Shown: positions 1 to 8,519 of the stretch, piece by piece
Layout of the letters: each line of letters begins with the position of its first letter
How positions within the stretch are numbered: the stretch's first letter is position 1
Source of the DNA: a virus
DNA length: 25,379 nt
Reading direction: 5' to 3' (one strand)
Virus record (IMG/VR): IMGVR_UViG_3300032291_002325
Location: 1-25,379 of that record
Position numbers and translations under genes: made by a program
Notes under the pieces: model-generated
What the model was told of the DNA's origin: nothing
Database searches by the model: none
Seen by the model: the letters and a program-made list of their open reading frames with translations, nothing else

Positions 1-1410
1 CTCGTTCTCGCCAGCCAGCTCGGCGGTGGCCTTGACCAGCGGGGTGATCTGAGCGAGTTCATCACCAATACCGCGACCCTGCTGGATGCCTTGGGCGTAC
101 TTCGTCCAGAAGCCCTTGGTCTCATCCACCCGACGCTTGGCGGTCGGGTCAGCCCCGAAGGCAACGGGGGCGGTGCGGGTCGTCTCCACATCCGTCGCGC
201 GCAACAAGGGCTCCATCAGCGCCGTGTTGATGAAGGCGGGGGTCAGCGCGCCGATGCTACGCAGCGTGGCCCCCAGGGGAGTCTCGACTATGCCCTGTCC
301 CTGAACGCGTTGGGTCAGCACGTTCTTGAGTGCCGACTTGGCTTCAGGCGAAGCGTCACTCTGCTCCAGCGCGAAGGCGAGCGCATCGGACTCACTCATC
401 ACGGGCTGACGCGCGAGCGCTTCCACAAGCTCCTGCCCGGTGGTCGGAAGGCTGTACTTGCCAGTGGTTGGGTCGCGGTAGGCGCGGACGGTGCCCGTGA
501 CCGGCTCACCCTGCTCGGACGTGGCGAAGGGGTCCGACTCGCCCAGCCGGTTCGTCACGTCCTCTACGGGTTCGGGGACGAGCAGCGCAGCCGGCACCTC
601 CTGAATCCGAGTGGGGCGGAGGATGGGGAGAAGTGGGCCCTGCGGGGGACCACCCTCAACGATGCCCCCCGCGCTGACAGTGCGTGCCCGGCGCTCTGCC
701 TCTTGGCGGCGCTCCTGCTCAATCAGGGCGGCGGTCTCGCTAACAGGCAAGCCCCTCCGCTCGGCGATGCCCCGTGCCCGCTCCTCGGCGGCCCGCTGCA
801 CGTCGAGCTGCTGCCCGAGAGAGCCGGGAACCGGGATGAGGGCCAGCTCGGCCTCGGGAAGAGCCAAGGGGATCGGGGCGGGGGTGTCAGTCTCACGCGC
901 GGTGATGTTAGCCTTCGCAGCGGTCTCGCGACCTACAGCCAGGGCTTCTTGTGCAGCCGCGTCGCGGGCTTCAGTCGCGGCCACGCGCTTCTCACGCTCG
1001 CGCATGGCGTCGATCTGCCGCTCGACCAGAATCGCCTTGTCGTTCTCCCCAGCCAACCGCAGGGCAGCGGCCCGCTGAGCAAGCGTTGCCACAGTCGCCT
1101 GAGGGCGCGCCTCCTGCGGAGGGGGAACTACAGTGGCGGGGGCAGGGGCAGCCGGTGCAACGGTCACTGCGCTGGGGAGACGTTCCCGGGGTGCACTCGG
1201 AAGGGCGGGCTGGCCCCTCGGAGCCGCTTTGGACCTCGGCTGGACAGCCGGTGCGGCCACAGTGGCAGGAGCCAACGGAAGGGCCTTCCCGCCTCCTTGG
1301 GGCACGGCGGGAGGAGGGTACAGCCTGCGAAGAGCTGCCTTGATGTCCTCATCGCTCATGTCATCAGGGAACTCGATCTCATCGGAGCCTACCTGTACTA
1401 CCTTCGGCAT
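1..1410 (-). CDS. Internal virion / DNA-ejection protein, N-terminal part (cut by window edge)
   Basis: The reading frame is open from the ATG at 1410 to the window edge, giving 470 codons; the C-terminus lies outside. The N-terminus (residues 5-28) reads QVGSDEIEFPDDMSDEDIKA. This 'FPD-x-MSD-x-x-I' motif is common at the start of large virion proteins of short-tailed phages (family knowledge). Residues 33-110 are Pro/Ala-rich and probably disordered. Long Ala/Glu/Arg helices follow (about 110-260), then a more globular part. The start ATGA overlaps the stop of the preceding 627-residue gene by three bases, so translation is probably coupled. Being last of three Ala-rich genes after the tail genes, it most likely corresponds to the large ejection proteins packed inside the capsid. 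The specific function is inferred from position and composition; no catalytic motif was seen in the visible part. Confidence 0.75.
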   Translation of the reverse strand, partial: MPKVVQVGSDEIEFPDDMSDEDIKAALRRLYPPPAVPQGGGKALPLAPATVAAPAVQPRSKAAPRGQPALPSAPRERLPSAVTVAPAAPAPATVVPPPQEARPQATVATLAQRAAALRLAGENDKAILVERQIDAMREREKRVAATEARDAAAQEALAVGRETAAKANITARETDTPAPIPLALPEAELALIPVPGSLGQQLDVQRAAEERARGIAERRGLPVSETAALIEQERRQEAERRARTVSAGGIVEGGPPQGPLLPILRPTRIQEVPAALLVPEPVEDVTNRLGESDPFATSEQGEPVTGTVRAYRDPTTGKYSLPTTGQELVEALARQPVMSESDALAFALEQSDASPEAKSALKNVLTQRVQGQGIVETPLGATLRSIGALTPAFINTALMEPLLRATDVETTRTAPVAFGADPTAKRRVDETKGFWTKYAQGIQQGRGIGDELAQITPLVKATAELAGENE

Positions 1411-3293
1411 CACTTCACCTCGATGAGTTCGATCTCGCCAGTGGCCGGGTTGTACACCCTCCGGTAGACCTTCTCAGGCTCAGGAGCAGGGGCGGGAACA
1501 GGGCCCGCAGGGGCAGGTTCCGCAAGGTCCACCGGGGTGAACGCCCTGCCTGCGGGGGTCGCCGGAAGGTCCATGGGGACGGGGGAAGCCCTGCCATCCT
1601 CTTGCTCCTGGAGCCGCATCCGCTCGAAGTCCATCCGGGGCTCTTCCGAGATGTTCGCCAGGAGCTGCTCGCGGGTCAAGCCCATCCCTTGTCCCGAAGC
1701 TTGGCGACGACGGAACTCCTCGACGGCGGCGACCTGTTCGGGGGTCTCCAGCGTGTCCGCGTCGGCCGCCCGGAGGCGGTCGGCCCGCTCGGTGGTGATG
1801 CGCTCCACCTCGGCAGCGTCCGCCGCTCGCGCATCGGGGCTGAGCGCCCCCATCAGGACCTCCCGCTGCGCGAGCAGCGGGGGACGCCCCGCAGGGCCCG
1901 TGTCGGGGCTGACGATGCCGCCGAAGCCGGACCTGCGGCCCTCGGCCAGGGAAGCGTCGATCTCCCGGAGGCGCTTCTGAAGACGAGACTCGGTGCGGGC
2001 AAGCTCCGCCTCCTGGGCACGGCGGTCTTCAGTCTGGATCTTCTCGATCTCAGGAAGGGGAGTACCAGGGGCAACCTTCATCTGCGTGGAAGCGATGGCG
2101 TCGCGGGAGGCCAAGGCACCCATGACCGACCTGCGCTCCTCGGGGGACAGAGCCTGAAGGTTGTCCATGATGTCCTGGGCACGCATCCCAGAAGCCGCCA
2201 TGGCAGAGGCCGCCGAGAAGCCCTTGGCCTCACGGTCGGTCAGCTTGGACTTCAGGTAGGACTCGGGGTCGGTCTTCGGGTCAGAAGAGAGAGCAGCCGT
2301 GTAGCCGTCCAGGTACCTCTTCATCTCGGGCTCAAGGGACCTGAGCAGAGGAGGAATGGAGGCTCTCTCTGCAGCCCCCGTGTACAGCTCCTCAGCGAAG
2401 GTCTCCTTGGTCTTACCAGCAAGGCGGGCCTCGTCCTTCTTGAGAGCGGTCTCCTTCGCAGCCAAGTCCCTCAGGAGGCCGAGGTTGTACTCGTCGTACG
2501 CACCCTTGTCCTGAAGCCGGTAGGCGCCCTTGGCCTGAATCTGCTTGTGCAGCTTCTCGGCTTCCTCGCGCCGACCCTCGGGGATCTCGTCGGGCGTGAC
2601 CTCCCCGTCGTCGAGCAGGGCCGATGCGTAGACGCGGGCGAGTTCCTGCTGGTCGTCGGTCAGGTTCTCGAAGAACTGACGAGCCTTGGTGCCGCCCTGG
2701 AAGGCGCGGTCACCGAGGCTGTCCGCGAGGTCGACCAGGGCTTGCTGAGAACCAACGAGCCGGATGTACTCTGCCGCTGCCGCTGCGTCCCCTTTTAGCG
2801 CCTCCTTCTCGATTGCCTTCTCACTCAGAGTCTCGGCAGGGATCACGAGGGCGCCCTTGTAGCCCCTGGCCCTGGCCAGGTCAATCACCCGCTGCTTCTG
2901 CTCAACAGACTCGGCCTCCTTGAGGGTGGACTTCACCAAGAGGTCGTCGGCATCCCCGGTCCTGAACGCCGTGCCCTCGGCAGGCAGAGCCCTGATGTTC
3001 TTGATTCCAGCTTCGTAGGCTGGCGAAGGACCGCCGCCGTCACCCTTGGTGGGACGTGGAATCGTCACCAGGCCCGACAGGGCCTGGAACATGAATGCGT
3101 CGGCGCCGCCCTCACGGGTTCGGATGTTCTCGGCGTACTGCTGCCGACGTAGACGAACTTCCGCGACCGCCTTGCGCTGCTCGGCCAGGGCGTCGAACTG
3201 CGCGCCGGCCACAGCCTTGGCAGATTCCCAACGAAGCTTCGCCGCCTGAGCAGGCAGGTAGGTCTCAGTCAAGACCTTAGCGTAGGATGGCAT
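1410..3293 (-). CDS. Internal virion protein (ejection-type), 627 aa
   Basis: This 627-residue protein is highly charged and helical, with long Ala/Glu/Arg/Gln stretches, and appears to lack signal peptide or membrane segment. Residues 1-70 look like a coiled coil. A Pro/Ala-rich linker lies near the C-terminus (about 575-610), followed by a short ordered tail ending GEIELIEVK. The start ATG at 3293 follows AGGTGACCA; the TGA in that string is the stop of the upstream gene. Its stop overlaps the start of the next gene (ATGA at 1409-1412). Position between a gp14-like protein and another large Ala-rich protein suggests it is a component delivered into the cell with the DNA, like T7 gp15/gp16. 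That is inferred from synteny and composition, and no sequence motif proves it. Confidence 0.75.
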   Translation of the reverse strand: MPSYAKVLTETYLPAQAAKLRWESAKAVAGAQFDALAEQRKAVAEVRLRRQQYAENIRTREGGADAFMFQALSGLVTIPRPTKGDGGGPSPAYEAGIKNIRALPAEGTAFRTGDADDLLVKSTLKEAESVEQKQRVIDLARARGYKGALVIPAETLSEKAIEKEALKGDAAAAAEYIRLVGSQQALVDLADSLGDRAFQGGTKARQFFENLTDDQQELARVYASALLDDGEVTPDEIPEGRREEAEKLHKQIQAKGAYRLQDKGAYDEYNLGLLRDLAAKETALKKDEARLAGKTKETFAEELYTGAAERASIPPLLRSLEPEMKRYLDGYTAALSSDPKTDPESYLKSKLTDREAKGFSAASAMAASGMRAQDIMDNLQALSPEERRSVMGALASRDAIASTQMKVAPGTPLPEIEKIQTEDRRAQEAELARTESRLQKRLREIDASLAEGRRSGFGGIVSPDTGPAGRPPLLAQREVLMGALSPDARAADAAEVERITTERADRLRAADADTLETPEQVAAVEEFRRRQASGQGMGLTREQLLANISEEPRMDFERMRLQEQEDGRASPVPMDLPATPAGRAFTPVDLAEPAPAGPVPAPAPEPEKVYRRVYNPATGEIELIEVK

Positions 3294-3296
3294 TGG

Positions 3297-3974
3297 TCAC
3301 CTGAACGTGGGAGAGGGGTCCATCAGGAATCCAGAATAGGTGCCGAGGGCTCCAGTTGCGATGGGGGCTTGCTGACCCATCGTAGAACGAAGCTGCCTGG
3401 CGATATCCAATTCCGCTTGCACGGCTGCCTTCTCCGCTGCCGCCTTCTGCGCGAGGTCTTCCTTGCGGAGAGCTTGGGCGGTGACGGCTTCCCCACCCAC
3501 CTGGGCGACGCCACCAAGGGCGCTGAAGAAGGCGGCCTTGCGTGCAGCTTCTGAACGAGCCTTGGTGCCGGCAAGGGCGCTGATCTCTTCCCGCTGGGCC
3601 TGGGCGGCCTCCACATCCATCTGAGAGATGTCACGAGCAGAGGCCTGCCGGGCTTCCATGAGCGCGTTCTGCGTTCCCAAGGCGCCCAAGAAGGCTTCCC
3701 GGTTGCCGGGAGCCACCGAGACGGGCATCGCCTGTAGGTCACGCAGGGCGGCCCCACGCTGGACCTGAGCGGCAGCCTCGGCCATACCCCTCTGGTTCTC
3801 GGTCAAGCCGAGGTCACCCTGGGCGCGACGGCGCCGTAGGGCTTCAAGCCTCCGGGCGTCCTCGTCCGAGAACATCCCCTTGGCCTGCCGAGCAGCCCCG
3901 ATTCCTCCAGCGATCTTGCCTGCGGCACTGAGCCCTGCGCCAACAAGGAGCGCTGTTGTAAGTCCAATGGGCAT
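3297..3974 (-). CDS. Internal virion protein, T7 gp14-like (small ejection protein)
   Basis: This 225-residue protein opens with a small-residue hydrophobic stretch (residues 4-27, LTTALLVGAGLSAAGKIAGG) suited to membrane insertion, followed by long Ala/Gln/Glu helices (about 35-210). That layout and the gene order, after the fibre genes and before two large Ala-rich proteins, match the small ejection protein of short-tailed phages (T7 gp14 type), which forms part of the channel through the outer membrane. The start is ATG at 3974 with a clean AGGAG five bases upstream (AGGAGCTACCATG). The 26-nt gap before it carries the motif GAGGGTTACAATC, also found just before the portal gene. Function is inferred from layout and position. 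Confidence 0.7.
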   Translation of the reverse strand: MPIGLTTALLVGAGLSAAGKIAGGIGAARQAKGMFSDEDARRLEALRRRRAQGDLGLTENQRGMAEAAAQVQRGAALRDLQAMPVSVAPGNREAFLGALGTQNALMEARQASARDISQMDVEAAQAQREEISALAGTKARSEAARKAAFFSALGGVAQVGGEAVTAQALRKEDLAQKAAAEKAAVQAELDIARQLRSTMGQQAPIATGALGTYSGFLMDPSPTFR

Positions 3975-3989
3975 GGTAGCTCCTCGTTA

Positions 3990-4002
3990 GATTGTAACCC
4001 TC
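3990..4002 (-). promoter_or_regulatory. GAGGGTTACAATC motif before the gp14-like gene
   Basis: This minus-strand 13-mer GAGGGTTACAATC spans the stop of the 232-residue gene and the gap before the gp14-like start. The same 13-mer is found before the portal gene. It contains TACAAT, a fair -10 hexamer, but the distance to the start (about 13 nt) would leave a very short leader. Confidence 0.4.
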
Positions 4003-4699
4003 AGGTGTAGGACTCAATGGTCACACCGAAGTTGAGTACCGCGACGCGGCGGATGGTGCCGAAGGCGGACAAACCGCAGGTGATGGGCGCCACCACGTTG
4101 TCCGACCACTTGTAGAGCACCGCTGAACCTTCAGCGTCGTGCCACCCACTGAGCTCCCAGGGCAAGTCAGGTGCGACCTCGTAAGGGGACGCAGCCTCGA
4201 ACCCGTGCACGTTGGTGGGATGCAGGCTGGACCTCGACTTCTCGGTGAAGTCAGGGTTCTGCGCCCAGAAGGAGATCCAAGAAGTCCTGATGGGCTGGAC
4301 ACCCGAGAACGGTCGGTCATCAGGACCTGAGATGCACTCAGCCCACCAGTTCAGGATCACGTCGCTGCGTCGCCGCACCTCAATCCGCAAGCTCATCAAT
4401 GGGATAGGCGCCCAGTTCCCATCGTTGCCCCCGTTGATTCCCTGGCTCGTGAAGGTCAACCGGGTCAGGCTGGACGTGCTCACAAGCCCGCCCTGGTGCC
4501 CTGTGACTCCGTGTTGCACCCCAGAGGTCGGGTCATAGAGCGGGGGGCCAACAATGTGCCGGGTGTCGAATCCGTCCACAGCGGCTATGTCGGTCGTGGG
4601 GATGCCCTCGTGCAGGTACACCCGAATCGCGTCGGAGTTCCCAGAGAATTGCGAAGCGACCAGCTTGGTCGTGAAGGTGTTGGGAATCGCTACAGGCAT
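4001..4699 (-). CDS. Virion fibre/spike-type protein, 232 aa
   Basis: This 232-residue protein is rich in Trp, Ser, Thr, Gly and beta-branched residues, with few long helices, as expected for a beta-sandwich virion surface protein. The N-terminal third includes the phrase IAAVDGFDTRHIVGP (about residues 38-52). The C-terminus (RRVAVLNFGVTIESYT) resembles the closing strands of trimeric fibre or knob domains. No catalytic residues can be recognised. The start ATG at 4699 has AAGGAGG nine bases upstream. It is the third of three consecutive proteins of this kind (216, 311 and 232 residues) after the nozzle gene, so the three may assemble into one receptor-binding appendage. Family membership is not recognised; the role is inferred from composition and position. 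Confidence 0.65.
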   Translation of the reverse strand: MPVAIPNTFTTKLVASQFSGNSDAIRVYLHEGIPTTDIAAVDGFDTRHIVGPPLYDPTSGVQHGVTGHQGGLVSTSSLTRLTFTSQGINGGNDGNWAPIPLMSLRIEVRRRSDVILNWWAECISGPDDRPFSGVQPIRTSWISFWAQNPDFTEKSRSSLHPTNVHGFEAASPYEVAPDLPWELSGWHDAEGSAVLYKWSDNVVAPITCGLSAFGTIRRVAVLNFGVTIESYT

Positions 4700-4714
4700 G
4701 GTCTGCTCGCCTCC

Positions 4715-5650
4715 TTAGCCGAGTCGTTGAACGATGGCGGTGATGAAGCCGGACTGCGTGTAGAGCGTGCAACCCGTAGAAGCAACCCCGTCATAGACCA
4801 TGAACGCCTTGCCCGTGACGAGCTGAGTGGCGGGGTGGTACAGCGCAGGCAGGTAGACCACCCGGATGCCGTAGCAGGTCACGCCCAAGGGCGGGGTGTA
4901 CAACCAACTTCCCCGAACCGTGCGCCAGCCTCGGGCGTAAATGGCGTCCCCCGTAGCCTTACCGTCGCTGACACCGACCCCTCGTGCGACCCAAGCGGGG
5001 AAGAAGGTCGCCGCAGAGCACTCTTCAATCTTGCCACCCGTGACGCCACCAGCAGGGATGTTGATGGCGGTCTGGAAGGTGGTCTGCCCCGGAACCGCAA
5101 CCCAGTTGGCCAGGGCGTTGGAAGTGATGTCCCATTGAAGGTAGAAGGGGACCGCGTGCATCCCGTCAGTCACGGTGATGGTGGCAGGGGCGAAGTTCGA
5201 GATGTCGAACTGACCCAAGGCCCCTGCCGTGTCATACGGCGTCCCAACGAAGAAGAGGTTGGCCTTCAAGGACCAACTCACCCTCAGCACGTCAACCAGG
5301 GTGATGGTCCTCCCAGCGAGCCCGAAGTTGATGATGCTCGCATTGGCAAGCGTGGAGTCAACCACAGGGTTGGGAGTGGCCGGAGGAGGTGAAGGGGTTG
5401 CGGTTAGAACCGTGGTCACGATGTTGGTGACGGTGTCCCAATCATCGCACCCCAAGGTCTCGGTGAAGGCGCCATCCGATCTGACGATCTGTTGGGCGGC
5501 GTACTGGGGGAGGTCTACTGCCCCGTCACGCAGGTTGTTCGCGTCGATGGAGGTCGAAGCTGAGGTGAAGTCGGTGAACCGCGCGTTGATCTCAGAAGCG
5601 TCAATGACAGCTTCATCCGACAGGGGCGGGCGTGAAGTCAGTTGGCTCAC
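4715..5650 (-). CDS. Virion fibre-type protein, 311 aa
   Basis: This 311-residue protein has an N-terminal segment (residues 1-60) with the look of a virion-attachment region: DASEINARFTDF, then ANNLRDGAVDLPQ, a pattern often seen where phage fibre proteins set out what they attach to. A Thr/Pro linker (about residues 79-95, TATPSPPPATPNP) separates it from a beta-rich domain. The start is GTG at 5650, overlapping the stop of the upstream gene (GTGA), with GGGAGG upstream; this overlap is why I prefer it. It lies between two other beta-rich virion proteins. I infer a receptor-binding or fibre role. No enzymatic motif is visible and no specific family is recognised. Confidence 0.65.
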   Translation of the reverse strand: MSQLTSRPPLSDEAVIDASEINARFTDFTSASTSIDANNLRDGAVDLPQYAAQQIVRSDGAFTETLGCDDWDTVTNIVTTVLTATPSPPPATPNPVVDSTLANASIINFGLAGRTITLVDVLRVSWSLKANLFFVGTPYDTAGALGQFDISNFAPATITVTDGMHAVPFYLQWDITSNALANWVAVPGQTTFQTAINIPAGGVTGGKIEECSAATFFPAWVARGVGVSDGKATGDAIYARGWRTVRGSWLYTPPLGVTCYGIRVVYLPALYHPATQLVTGKAFMVYDGVASTGCTLYTQSGFITAIVQRLG

Positions 5651-6297
5651 CGGAACCTCCCTATCGCGAAGAACTTGGAACCAAACAGGTGGGCCCGCAT
5701 CAGATTGGCCCCGTTGGTCACATCGTCGAAGATATCGTCAGGACCGTTCGGAGTGACTGACCAGTAGAGGCTGCACACTGGGTCGCCTGCGGGCACCTGG
5801 GCAGACCCAGTGAGCTGGAAGCTGTCGTGTGGCTGGCAAGGGCCGATGCGTTCTGCAACGGTCAGTCCGCCAATCACGATCTTCAGGCCTATGTGGTTCG
5901 GGTTCCTGGCGCTGGTCTGGTTGACCGTGAAACCCATCCACTGGGAGACCAACACGTTGGCCGACCAGTTGACCATTATGTTCCCGCCCTTGTGACCGGA
6001 CAGGGTGACCTGCTGGTGGAGCATAGGGCCGACAAGGCTGCTGTTCCCAGTGAAGGACCTCCAAGAGGTGTCCCCATCCACGTTCGTGTCCACCACGTTG
6101 TCTTGTTCGGCCTTGAAGGCAGTCCAGATGTGGTGCTTGGCGTACTGCGCGAACTGAAGCTCCCCGAAGCTATCCGCTGGGAGCTGAGTCCGGTCCAGTC
6201 CACCGAATGAAGACCGAAGCGAGGTCAGCTCCTGGTCCATGCCACCAGGGAGCACGGCATGCTCAGCCCTGGTCTCGTGAGTCACCCAAGTCTTCAT
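5647..6297 (-). CDS. Virion fibre-type protein, 216 aa
   Basis: This 216-residue protein starts with a short helical segment (residues 1-55, including HAVLPGGMDQELTSLRSSFG), then becomes beta-rich with several Trp (VNWSANVLVSQWMGF at about 108-122). It ends in LFGSKFFAIGRFR, a C-terminus typical of phage appendage proteins. The ATG at 6297 is preceded by a full AAGGAGG and overlaps the stop of the nozzle gene (ATGA). Direct coupling to the nozzle gene suggests it attaches near the tail tip or collar. The function is an inference from context; I do not recognise a named family. Confidence 0.65.
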   Translation of the reverse strand: MKTWVTHETRAEHAVLPGGMDQELTSLRSSFGGLDRTQLPADSFGELQFAQYAKHHIWTAFKAEQDNVVDTNVDGDTSWRSFTGNSSLVGPMLHQQVTLSGHKGGNIMVNWSANVLVSQWMGFTVNQTSARNPNHIGLKIVIGGLTVAERIGPCQPHDSFQLTGSAQVPAGDPVCSLYWSVTPNGPDDIFDDVTNGANLMRAHLFGSKFFAIGRFR

Positions 6298-8519
6298 CTC
6301 TGACCTCCTTGGCCGCGCATGGCATCAGGGGCCACGTTGCCTTCGATTGAGAAGCCCAGGAACACCACATCATCGGTCGTCTGGAATTGGAAGCTGAAGG
6401 TGTTGCAGCGGCGTTCACCGACCGAGAATCGAATCGGTATCGCCATCCCCATGGCAGAGTTGTAATCGTCGAGCAGAACCTGGGTCAAGGGAAGATTGGC
6501 CCCTACCGTGTCTGTCAGCGAATCTGCGAAGACGGGAAGGATTGGTCCGGGTGCGGGCTGCGCCTTGTACGGCTTGCTCGCGGTGTAAGGCCCAGTGCCG
6601 TTGATGGCTGACTCCAGGGCGATCTCCACGTTGCCAGTGCTGACCACATAGACCGTGACGTAGCTGATGGTCTTCAGCTGGGCGGGGTCGCCGAAGTCGA
6701 AGTACAGACTGCGATAGACCGACTTCGGGGCAGGAGCGCGCTTGTAGGTCTCCTGCTCGAAGTTCAAGCCCATCGCCCGGCGGGAAGAAGCCACGAACAG
6801 ACCGGCGGGCTGCGGAGTCTGACCGAACGCCCCGGTGTGGTGCCCGAAGATGACTTCCCCGTTGGGCAGGGAAGCGAAGCATCCAACAGGCCAGCCCTTG
6901 CGGAGGGTGAAGGAGTGACCACCTTCTTGAGACGCAGCCAGCGGGTGCCAAACGACCCCAAGGTCGAGCTTGGCAGACCCATTGGAAGGGACCTGGAGCC
7001 AGTACTCCTGCCTGCGGGTGTCCCAAACCGCCGTGGACCGAGCCATGGCAGCCCCGTTGGGGGCTATGGCCCGCTCCCAGACTTCACTGATGGAGGCCCC
7101 ATCGGATATCTTGCTCACTGAGGTGATGGCGCCACCGACCGTTCCACCTTCCACAAGATAGAGGCCGTCACGGGCCGCCATCACGACCCCGTATGGGGTT
7201 CCAACTGCGGAGTGCGGGGCAAGGCATTCCAGACCGGCAAGCAGCGTGGTGGCCGTGAACCCCGTGGCGGTCCCGGGTCCGATGATGTCGAGGCTCCGCT
7301 CCCTAAGCACCAAGAGGCTCGTGTAGTGCGCCACAAGCCCGGTGATGGCCCCTCCGTCGGCAGGCAGGGTCACTTGGTCACCCGCGGAGAACCACTCTGG
7401 CAGGCCCACCTTCGAGAAGAAGACCGTGAAGGGGTCATCAGTCGAACCCGCGATGAACAGGCGACCCAAGAAGGTCGTGGCGAACATTGGGGTCTGGATC
7501 GGGAGCTCGATGCGGTCACCGGGCAACGGCTCCAAGGCACCGAGACCGTTCGGTGGGGTCGGGTCGAACACAAGCTCGTCGATGTTGTTGGGCACCGTCA
7601 AGCTCAAGTATATGGCGTCGTCTCCCTCGGAAGGAGACTCCTCAGCCCAATTCTGGCTGCGCCACAGTCGGCGTGCCACGGTCCCAGCTGGCCCCAGCGG
7701 AATGCGGACGGCGGGGACGTGCCGCGCCTTGTTCTTCTGGTTCTGCGGGCTCTCCCAGCTAAGCACCGTGGCATCCGACAGTGGGGACTCGCCACCAAGG
7801 TCAGAGACGAACGAGACCTTGTAGGTGTAGGCGTTGGCCCGCACTTCAGAAGCGGGGGTGGTGCTGTATCCGATGCCCGCCCGGTTCGGATAGCCAAGGG
7901 CGCTGCCCGAAGTGCTCCACCAGATCTGAACGGAGTCGCCCGTGGTGTCCGTGATGGTTGAAGTCGGGGACCCTGAGGTCGCATCGACCTGGGTGACGCT
8001 AAGCGGGGATACCGGGCTCGGAGTCCTCATCCCGAAGGGGCGGACAATCTGCGGGACCACGCCCGGGGCAACAGTGATGCCGGGCAGAGGCCAGGGCTGG
8101 ACCAGCAGGGGGGTGTCCTGACCATTGGTCACGAGCACACCGTCCGCAATCGGGGTGTACTGCGTCACGGGGGTCAGGCGCGTCGGGATGAATCTGCCAG
8201 TGGCGAGTGCAAGGATGCTTGGGGTGTTGCCCCCGAAGTCGTGCAGCAGGTACAAGATCCCGCCCGACTCGAAGAGGATGTAGTAAGTCGAGGGAGTGTT
8301 GCCACCAACATAGAGCGAGTCAATCGGCCCAAGGGCAGCGAAGGGTGCGTAGCCACTGGTGATGTTCGGGAAGAACGGCTCGTACCCGAGACGAGTGCTC
8401 CACCCACCACCACCCGGGCCTGCAGTTGAACCCCGGAAGCTGGTGGACCAGAACAGGTTCTCACCGCGCAACATCCCAGCAGATGAGGCGTTGACGGCGA
8501 GCTGCAGACCGGTCTTCAT
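6294..8519 (-). CDS. Tail nozzle / tubular tail protein B-like (P22 gp10/T7 gp12 type)
   Basis: This 741-residue protein is beta-rich and resembles the large tail-hub or nozzle proteins of short-tailed phages. Near the N-terminus it has GMLRGENLFWSTSFRG (about residues 15-30), in which a short 'list of inputs' helix precedes a first beta-propeller-like domain. There are repeated segments of the type GPIDSLYVGG, GGILYLLHD and DGLYLVEGG, consistent with propeller blades. The central part (about 300-480) contains TPMFATTFLGRLFIAGSTDD and further blade-like repeats. The start ATG at 8519 overlaps the stop of the connector gene (TAATG) and has AAGGTGG upstream. Order connector then nozzle matches podovirus tails. 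The architecture is inferred by eye; the order and size support it well. Confidence 0.8.
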   Translation of the reverse strand: MKTGLQLAVNASSAGMLRGENLFWSTSFRGSTAGPGGGGWSTRLGYEPFFPNITSGYAPFAALGPIDSLYVGGNTPSTYYILFESGGILYLLHDFGGNTPSILALATGRFIPTRLTPVTQYTPIADGVLVTNGQDTPLLVQPWPLPGITVAPGVVPQIVRPFGMRTPSPVSPLSVTQVDATSGSPTSTITDTTGDSVQIWWSTSGSALGYPNRAGIGYSTTPASEVRANAYTYKVSFVSDLGGESPLSDATVLSWESPQNQKNKARHVPAVRIPLGPAGTVARRLWRSQNWAEESPSEGDDAIYLSLTVPNNIDELVFDPTPPNGLGALEPLPGDRIELPIQTPMFATTFLGRLFIAGSTDDPFTVFFSKVGLPEWFSAGDQVTLPADGGAITGLVAHYTSLLVLRERSLDIIGPGTATGFTATTLLAGLECLAPHSAVGTPYGVVMAARDGLYLVEGGTVGGAITSVSKISDGASISEVWERAIAPNGAAMARSTAVWDTRRQEYWLQVPSNGSAKLDLGVVWHPLAASQEGGHSFTLRKGWPVGCFASLPNGEVIFGHHTGAFGQTPQPAGLFVASSRRAMGLNFEQETYKRAPAPKSVYRSLYFDFGDPAQLKTISYVTVYVVSTGNVEIALESAINGTGPYTASKPYKAQPAPGPILPVFADSLTDTVGANLPLTQVLLDDYNSAMGMAIPIRFSVGERRCNTFSFQFQTTDDVVFLGFSIEGNVAPDAMRGQGGQR

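Noticed and set aside
91-2798. Long plus-strand frames opposite the internal virion proteins
   Set aside because: The minus-strand frame is continuous, coupled to its neighbour by ATGA and carries a family motif; the plus-strand frames have no ribosome sites or recognisable content.
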